This document shows positions 5,504 to 8,927 of a DNA stretch of 8,927 nucleotides, piece after piece. The notes under the pieces were generated by a model, which was not told where the DNA came from, searched no databases, and saw only the letters and a program-made list of their open reading frames with translations. Position 1 is the first letter of the stretch; the number at the start of each line of letters is the position of its first letter. Source of the DNA: Oscillospiraceae bacterium (GTDB lineage Bacteria; Bacillota; Clostridia; Oscillospirales; Acutalibacteraceae); NCBI GenBank assembly GCA_902796535.1, contig CADBPL010000285.1:1-8927 (forward strand). The letters are read 5' to 3'. Position numbers and translations under genes: made by a program.

Positions 5504-6866
5504 GGTACTTTCTCACCTTTCTGCGAATGGATTGACGGCTGCGCGCTATGGCCATGGTATTGGCCGGCACATCCTCGGTCACGACCGAACCGGCCGCCAC
5601 ATAGCAGCGGTCGCCCAGCGTAACGGGCGAAACCAGGCAGGTATCGCACCCGATAAAGCAATCGTCGCCGACGGTGGTGCGGAATTTGTGCTTGCCGTCG
5701 TAATTGGCGGTCGCGCAGCCGCAGCCGAAGTTGACGCCGCTGCCCACGTCGCTGTCGCCCACATAGGTCAGGTGGCTGATCTTGGTGCCGTTGCCGATGA
5801 CCGAATTCTTCACTTCCGTGTAGTTGCCGGCGTGAACGTCGTCGCCCAACCGGCTGCCGGCGCGCAAATGCGAAAACGGGCCGATAGAAGCGCGCGCGCC
5901 GATCACGCTGCGCTCACACTGCGAGGCGTTGATCACGCTGTTTTCCCCCACCGTGCAATCCTCCAGACGGGTGCTCGGGCCGATCACGCAGCCGGAGGCG
6001 ATTTTGGTTTTGCCCAGCAAAATCGTATTCGGCAGGATCTGCGTGTCGTTTGCGATTTCAACCTCGGGGGCGATCATCACGCCGTCGGTGCACGGAATAT
6101 CCACGCCGGAAACCATGAGCTTTTTGAGCACCTTTTTCCGCGCGATCTCGTTGAGCTCCATCAGCTGCCAGCGGTCGTTCGCGCCCAGGATCACATCGCT
6201 GCTCGCCGCCGGGAACGCGTCCGCGCGCTGCAGGCGGTTGAGCATGATCTCAATGGCGTCGGTCAGATAAATTTCTTTTTTGGTGCGGCCCATTGCTTCG
6301 ATCTCGTCAAACGCCGCCAGCAGGTCGCGGCAGTTGAACCAATAGGCGCCCGAATTCACTTCATTGATCTTTTTTTCCGCTTCGGTGGCGTCCCGCTGCT
6401 CCACAATGCGTTCCAGCGTGCCTGCCCCGTCGCGCACCATGCGGCCGTAACCGGTCGGGTCGGCTACACAGGCGGAGATGACGGTGGCGGAATTGCCGTT
6501 TTCGGTGTGGAACCGCAGCGCCTGCGTAATGGTCTCACTGTCCATCAGCGGCGCGTCGCCGTTGAGCACCAGCACGTTGCCGTCAAGATGCGCTTCGATG
6601 AACGCCTTGGCCTGAATAACGGCGTGGCCCGTGCCCAGCCGCTGCGCCTGCAGCACCGTTTGAACGGTCTCATCCAGATGGTTGCAGACCAGCTCGCTCA
6701 AATGCCCGGTCACGGCGCAAATATCTTCCACACCGGCTTCACGCACGGCGGAAAGCACCCAGTCGATCATCGGCCGGAACAGCACCTCGGCCAGCACCTT
6801 CGGCTTGCCGGATTTCATGCGGGTCCCTTCGCCCGCCGCCAGAATCACGGCGCAATTGTTTTGCAT
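5493..6866 (-). CDS. glmU: Bifunctional UDP-GlcNAc pyrophosphorylase / GlcN-1-P acetyltransferase GlmU
   Basis: A 457-aa protein, the usual GlmU length. It makes UDP-N-acetylglucosamine in the cytoplasm, acetylating glucosamine-1-phosphate and then coupling it to UTP; the product feeds peptidoglycan and wall polymers. N-terminal uridylyltransferase (~1-228): nucleotide loop LAAGEGTRMKS at 9-19, K23, Q74 in QAQRLGTGHA, and metal Asp in NGDAPL at ~103. C-terminal left-handed beta-helix (~250-457) with hexapeptide repeats; residues matching known E. coli GlmU acetyltransferase positions are present: R335, K353, H365 (SHLTYVGD), Y368, N379, N388-Y389 and K394. Both active sites look intact. The start at 6866 has an AGAAGGAG binding site 8 nt upstream. 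It lies 44 nt after the MetQ-like gene and overlaps the next lipoprotein gene by 11 nt, so it sits mid-operon. Confidence 0.97.
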   Translation of the reverse strand: MQNNCAVILAAGEGTRMKSGKPKVLAEVLFRPMIDWVLSAVREAGVEDICAVTGHLSELVCNHLDETVQTVLQAQRLGTGHAVIQAKAFIEAHLDGNVLVLNGDAPLMDSETITQALRFHTENGNSATVISACVADPTGYGRMVRDGAGTLERIVEQRDATEAEKKINEVNSGAYWFNCRDLLAAFDEIEAMGRTKKEIYLTDAIEIMLNRLQRADAFPAASSDVILGANDRWQLMELNEIARKKVLKKLMVSGVDIPCTDGVMIAPEVEIANDTQILPNTILLGKTKIASGCVIGPSTRLEDCTVGENSVINASQCERSVIGARASIGPFSHLRAGSRLGDDVHAGNYTEVKNSVIGNGTKISHLTYVGDSDVGSGVNFGCGCATANYDGKHKFRTTVGDDCFIGCDTCLVSPVTLGDRCYVAAGSVVTEDVPANTMAIARSRQSIRRKVRKYHED

Positions 6867-6910
6867 TGTTTTACTCCTTCTTCCATGATATATTGATAGA
6901 TTTCGTTGGG

Positions 6911-7789
6911 TTATCGGTTGGGGTCGGTCGTCGGTGAAGCGATTTTCATGGGCGAAATCTCAAAGGCAGGCACGATGATGCTTTTCGGCGAATCGTCGAT
7001 CAGATCGTACATCAGGGGGCTGAAGAACAATTCCTTCACCGAGGTGATCTGCTCGCCCGACGCTTCCGCGCTGTTGATCAGCAGCACGGAGGCATTTTCC
7101 TGAGCCGCCGGCGAGTCAATGGCTTCAATTGCAATGGAATACTTGTTGACCGAGTACCCTGCGTTCACCGCCGTTTTGGAGTTCATCACGATCAGATCGC
7201 TTGAAAACTCTTTGTAACGGTTGGGCAGCTCGCTTTCGGGGTAGGCGGAAATGGCAAAACCGCGGTCGTTTTTTTCGACGTCGTCAAGCGTGGCGTCAAG
7301 GGTCTTGCCCTGTTTGAGCGTGAGGTAACCGGCGCTTTCGAGCAGCATGAGAGCGCGCGCCTGCCCTTCAGGCTCGCTGGGCACGGCAATGGTCGCGCCG
7401 TCGGTGATCTGCTCCGCTTTTTCAAAGCCGCTCAAAAAAATGCCGTAGGGGTAATAATAGGCGGCGCCGAGGTTCGTCAGCGTGTCGGGATGCGCCTCAT
7501 CGTAAGCTTTATAGGCGGCAAACGTCGTGCAGCAGGTAAAATCGACTTCTTTGTTCGCCAGCGCGTCCAGCGTTTCGGCGTCGGTGTCATATTCCTGATA
7601 AACCAGTTGATAGCCGAACGCTTCAAGGCGGGAGGTCATGTTGTCGAACACGTCGCGTTCCACCTGAGCGCCGTTTTGCACAAGGCCGATGCGCAGCGGT
7701 TTCAGATCGGTTTTGGTGTTCCCGCCCCCGCAGGAAGCGAACAAAAACAAAACCGACGCCGCCAGCAGCAGAGCCAAAATCTTTTTCAT
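6911..7789 (-). CDS. NlpA/MetQ-family substrate-binding lipoprotein, ligand uncertain
   Basis: A 292-aa protein with a lipoprotein signal (MKKILALLLAASV, lipobox FASC, Cys20), so it is exported and anchored to the outer face of the membrane. Residues 30-280 follow the NlpA/MetQ methionine-binding layout: IGLVQNGAQ strand, LEAFGYQLVYQEYDTD, a 'nal-ke-vDf' segment, PYGIF, then GATIAVPSEPEGQARALMLL (131-150), which is the family's most typical stretch, followed by AGYLTLKQG. Departures: where methionine-binding members have FFQH in the 'DanFFQH' segment, this protein has CCTTF (86-90), so a ligand-contacting His appears absent. No ABC ATPase or permease gene lies beside it. Start at 7789 with GGGGTGA about 8 nt upstream. 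It is the first gene of the leftward operon, with its promoter at 7832-7860. Family fairly sure; methionine as ligand is not assured. Confidence 0.82.
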   Translation of the reverse strand: MKKILALLLAASVLFLFASCGGGNTKTDLKPLRIGLVQNGAQVERDVFDNMTSRLEAFGYQLVYQEYDTDAETLDALANKEVDFTCCTTFAAYKAYDEAHPDTLTNLGAAYYYPYGIFLSGFEKAEQITDGATIAVPSEPEGQARALMLLESAGYLTLKQGKTLDATLDDVEKNDRGFAISAYPESELPNRYKEFSSDLIVMNSKTAVNAGYSVNKYSIAIEAIDSPAAQENASVLLINSAEASGEQITSVKELFFSPLMYDLIDDSPKSIIVPAFEISPMKIASPTTDPNR

Positions 7790-7831
7790 TAACAGTCACC
7801 CCATTTTTCTGTTTTCTGCTGATTTTTAGTA

Positions 7832-7860
7832 ATCATACCACACTCCCCCGGCTTTTTCAA
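7832..7860 (-). promoter_or_regulatory. Near-consensus promoter of the leftward four-gene operon
   Basis: On the minus strand: -35 TTGAAA (plus-strand 7855-7860), 17-bp spacer, -10 TATGAT (7832-7837) with extended TG one base upstream. Start point expected near 7825, giving a leader of about 35 nt with a GGGGTGA ribosome binding site before the ATG at 7789. No other promoter or terminator was seen inside the operon. Confidence 0.8.
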
Positions 7861-8009
7861 GAACAATCCGCTTAAAATGCGCTGCGCGCAATATCCGCCG
7901 CCGCGCCAAAGGAGGAATTTTCACATAAAAAGCGCTTGCGCGCCTGTAAGGATATAAATTCAGGTAAGGCGTGCGCCGCGATTTGTGCGGGGGCGCCTTA
8001 AAATCGGGC
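7861..8009. other. Spacer between divergent promoters
   Basis: No gene is supported. It contains the palindrome AAGCGCTT (7930-7937), a 7-bp inverted repeat TAAGGCG (7965-7971)/CGCCTTA (7994-8000), and a ribosome-binding-site-like AAAGGAGG (7908-7915) with no start codon behind it. A 78-codon frame on the minus strand (7826-8062) runs across both promoters and looks like noise. Confidence 0.4.
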
Positions 8010-8037
8010 TTGCATTTTACGTGAATTTTGCTATAAT
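8010..8037 (+). promoter_or_regulatory. Promoter of the M28-like gene
   Basis: -35 TTGCAT (8010-8015), 16-bp spacer, and perfect -10 TATAAT (8032-8037) with extended TG at 8029-8030. Start point expected near 8044, about 35 nt before the ATG at 8079. It is divergent from the operon promoter about 150 bp away. Confidence 0.85.
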
Positions 8038-8078
8038 GGAACGTACCACTACAAAGACACAACAGAAAGGATCATGTT

Positions 8079-8927
8079 ATGAAAGCCAACGAAAGCATCC
8101 CGAAATATAACGCCAAGCTGCGCGAATACACCAACTACGCCGCGCGGCAGGTCAAAGACGTTTGCAAAACCATCGGGCCCCGCCCCGCCGGAGAAGAAAA
8201 TGAAACCAAGGCGCAGGAGCGGTTTGGTGAAGAACTCAAAAAGTATTCCGACACCGTCAGCGTCGAACCGTTCGACCTGCACCCCAGGGCCTGGCTGGGC
8301 TGGGCGCCGGCGTTCGCCGTGATCATGATCATTGCCAACGTTCTGTTCTTTTTCGGCTTCGGCATCGTTTCACTCGCGCTGGCGGCTGTCAGCCTGTTCT
8401 TTGTCGGCACCGAATTCTTCCTGGGCGGCTCGACCCTCGACCCGTTTTTCAAAAAAGCCGAATCGCGCAACGTGATCGCCGTGCGTCAGGCGAAGGGCGA
8501 CGTCAAACGGCGCGTGATCCTGTGCGGCCATGCGGATTCCTCGTATGAATGGCGCTTCAAGATTGCAGGCGGCAAAAACCTGATCGCACTGTTCCTCGTC
8601 GGCGTCATCATCACCCTGGCCGCCGCCGTTTACAGCGTGGCGCGGGGCGGTCTGCTCAAGGCTCCCGAAAACGATCTCGTCGTGACCGTCGTCAAATTCG
8701 TTCTGCTCGCCTGGTGTGTGGAATTTTTGATCACGGCGTTTTTCATCAACTTCAAAGCGCCCGTTGACGGCGCGAACGAGCTGACCGGCGCGCTGGCCTC
8801 CATGGCTGTAATGAAATACCTGAGCGACAACGACTTCCGTTTTGAAAACGTGGAAGTGTGCGCGGTGGTCGCGGGCGGCGCCGACGCCGGTCTGCGCGGC
8901 GCGAAAGCCCTTGTGAAGGCGCATAAA
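8079..8927 (+). CDS. Membrane-embedded M28-family peptidase-like protein, N-terminal part (partial)
   Basis: The first 283 residues are visible; the gene runs off the right edge. Start ATG 8079 follows AGAAAGGA (8064-8071) by 7 nt; an ATG at 8074 is out of frame and stops after two codons. The order fits clostridial M28 metallopeptidases: CKTIGPRPAGEE (29-40), a hydrophobic pair of spans (~73-115), RNVIAV and the first metal motif CGHADS (149-154, H151 and D153), spans ~165-187 and ~200-224, then the second motif region and GLRGAK (271-276). Active M28 enzymes carry 'GANDN-(S/T)G' and 'GSEEAGLRGA'. Here these read GANELTG (231-237, one residue shorter, no Asp) and GGADAGLRGA, so the catalytic Glu pair is replaced by A268-D269. 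It may be an inactive or altered family member. The C-terminal metal ligand is outside the window. Confidence 0.8.
   Translation, partial: MKANESIPKYNAKLREYTNYAARQVKDVCKTIGPRPAGEENETKAQERFGEELKKYSDTVSVEPFDLHPRAWLGWAPAFAVIMIIANVLFFFGFGIVSLALAAVSLFFVGTEFFLGGSTLDPFFKKAESRNVIAVRQAKGDVKRRVILCGHADSSYEWRFKIAGGKNLIALFLVGVIITLAAAVYSVARGGLLKAPENDLVVTVVKFVLLAWCVEFLITAFFINFKAPVDGANELTGALASMAVMKYLSDNDFRFENVEVCAVVAGGADAGLRGAKALVKAHK

Noticed and set aside
5304..6896. A 530-codon open frame on the plus strand
   Set aside because: It lies antisense to glmU and the start of the next lipoprotein, which have clear family motifs, correct length and ribosome binding sites. The plus-strand product has no recognisable domain and reflects GC-rich third positions of the real genes.
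7826..8062. A 78-codon minus-strand frame
   Set aside because: It spans both divergent promoters, has no ribosome binding site and encodes a basic, low-quality sequence with no domain.
8370..8924. A 184-codon open frame on the minus strand
   Set aside because: It is antisense to the M28-like gene, which has a near-consensus promoter, a good ribosome binding site and family motifs. The antisense product looks like a shadow.

Overview
The window looks like a chromosome segment of a Gram-positive, moderately GC-rich gut-type clostridium (Firmicutes, probably Oscillospiraceae/Ruminococcaceae-like). The signs are extended -10 promoters of sigma-A type, strong AGGAGG-type ribosome binding sites, three lipoproteins with lipoboxes, a BspA-like leucine-rich-repeat surface protein with InlB-type and Ig-like modules, and a membrane-embedded M28 peptidase-like protein. 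The taxonomic guess comes from gene families and signal style only; no marker gene is present.

Layout. (1) Positions 2-271 hold the last 89 codons of a sugar isomerase of the L-fucose/L-arabinose isomerase type (+), closed by an intrinsic terminator. (2) Positions 335-1315 are a roughly 1-kb region of small genes and regulatory DNA. A strong promoter with an operator-like palindrome at its start point drives a 47-aa hydrophobic, acidic microprotein with its own terminator. A second promoter (864-892) starts a leader of about 415 nt that holds an orphan Shine-Dalgarno sequence, a possible 38-aa membrane peptide and a pair of mutually exclusive hairpins. (3) Positions 1316-3424 (+) encode a 702-aa secreted BspA-type LRR protein whose 69-bp repeats are still nearly identical in places. 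(4) Positions 3589-7789 (-) form an apparent four-gene operon read leftwards from a near-consensus promoter at 7832-7860: an NlpA/MetQ-type lipoprotein, GlmU, and two lipoproteins. The two lipoproteins share one ~105-aa domain, found twice in the first and once in the second. The operon ends in a hairpin at 3531-3565 that is almost the same sequence as the terminator of the isomerase gene. (5) Positions 8079-8927 (+, cut by the window end) encode a multi-pass M28-family peptidase-like protein divergent from the operon, whose later metal and catalytic motifs appear degenerate.

How the parts fit. The leftward operon joins cell-wall precursor synthesis (UDP-GlcNAc from GlmU) with three exported lipoproteins, and the first of the two shared-domain lipoprotein genes overlaps the end of glmU by 11 nt. 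This suggests coordinated expression of envelope functions, but no direct functional link is visible. The most novel items are the three-copy lipoprotein domain, the self-contained microprotein cassette, and the possibly inactive membrane M28 protein.
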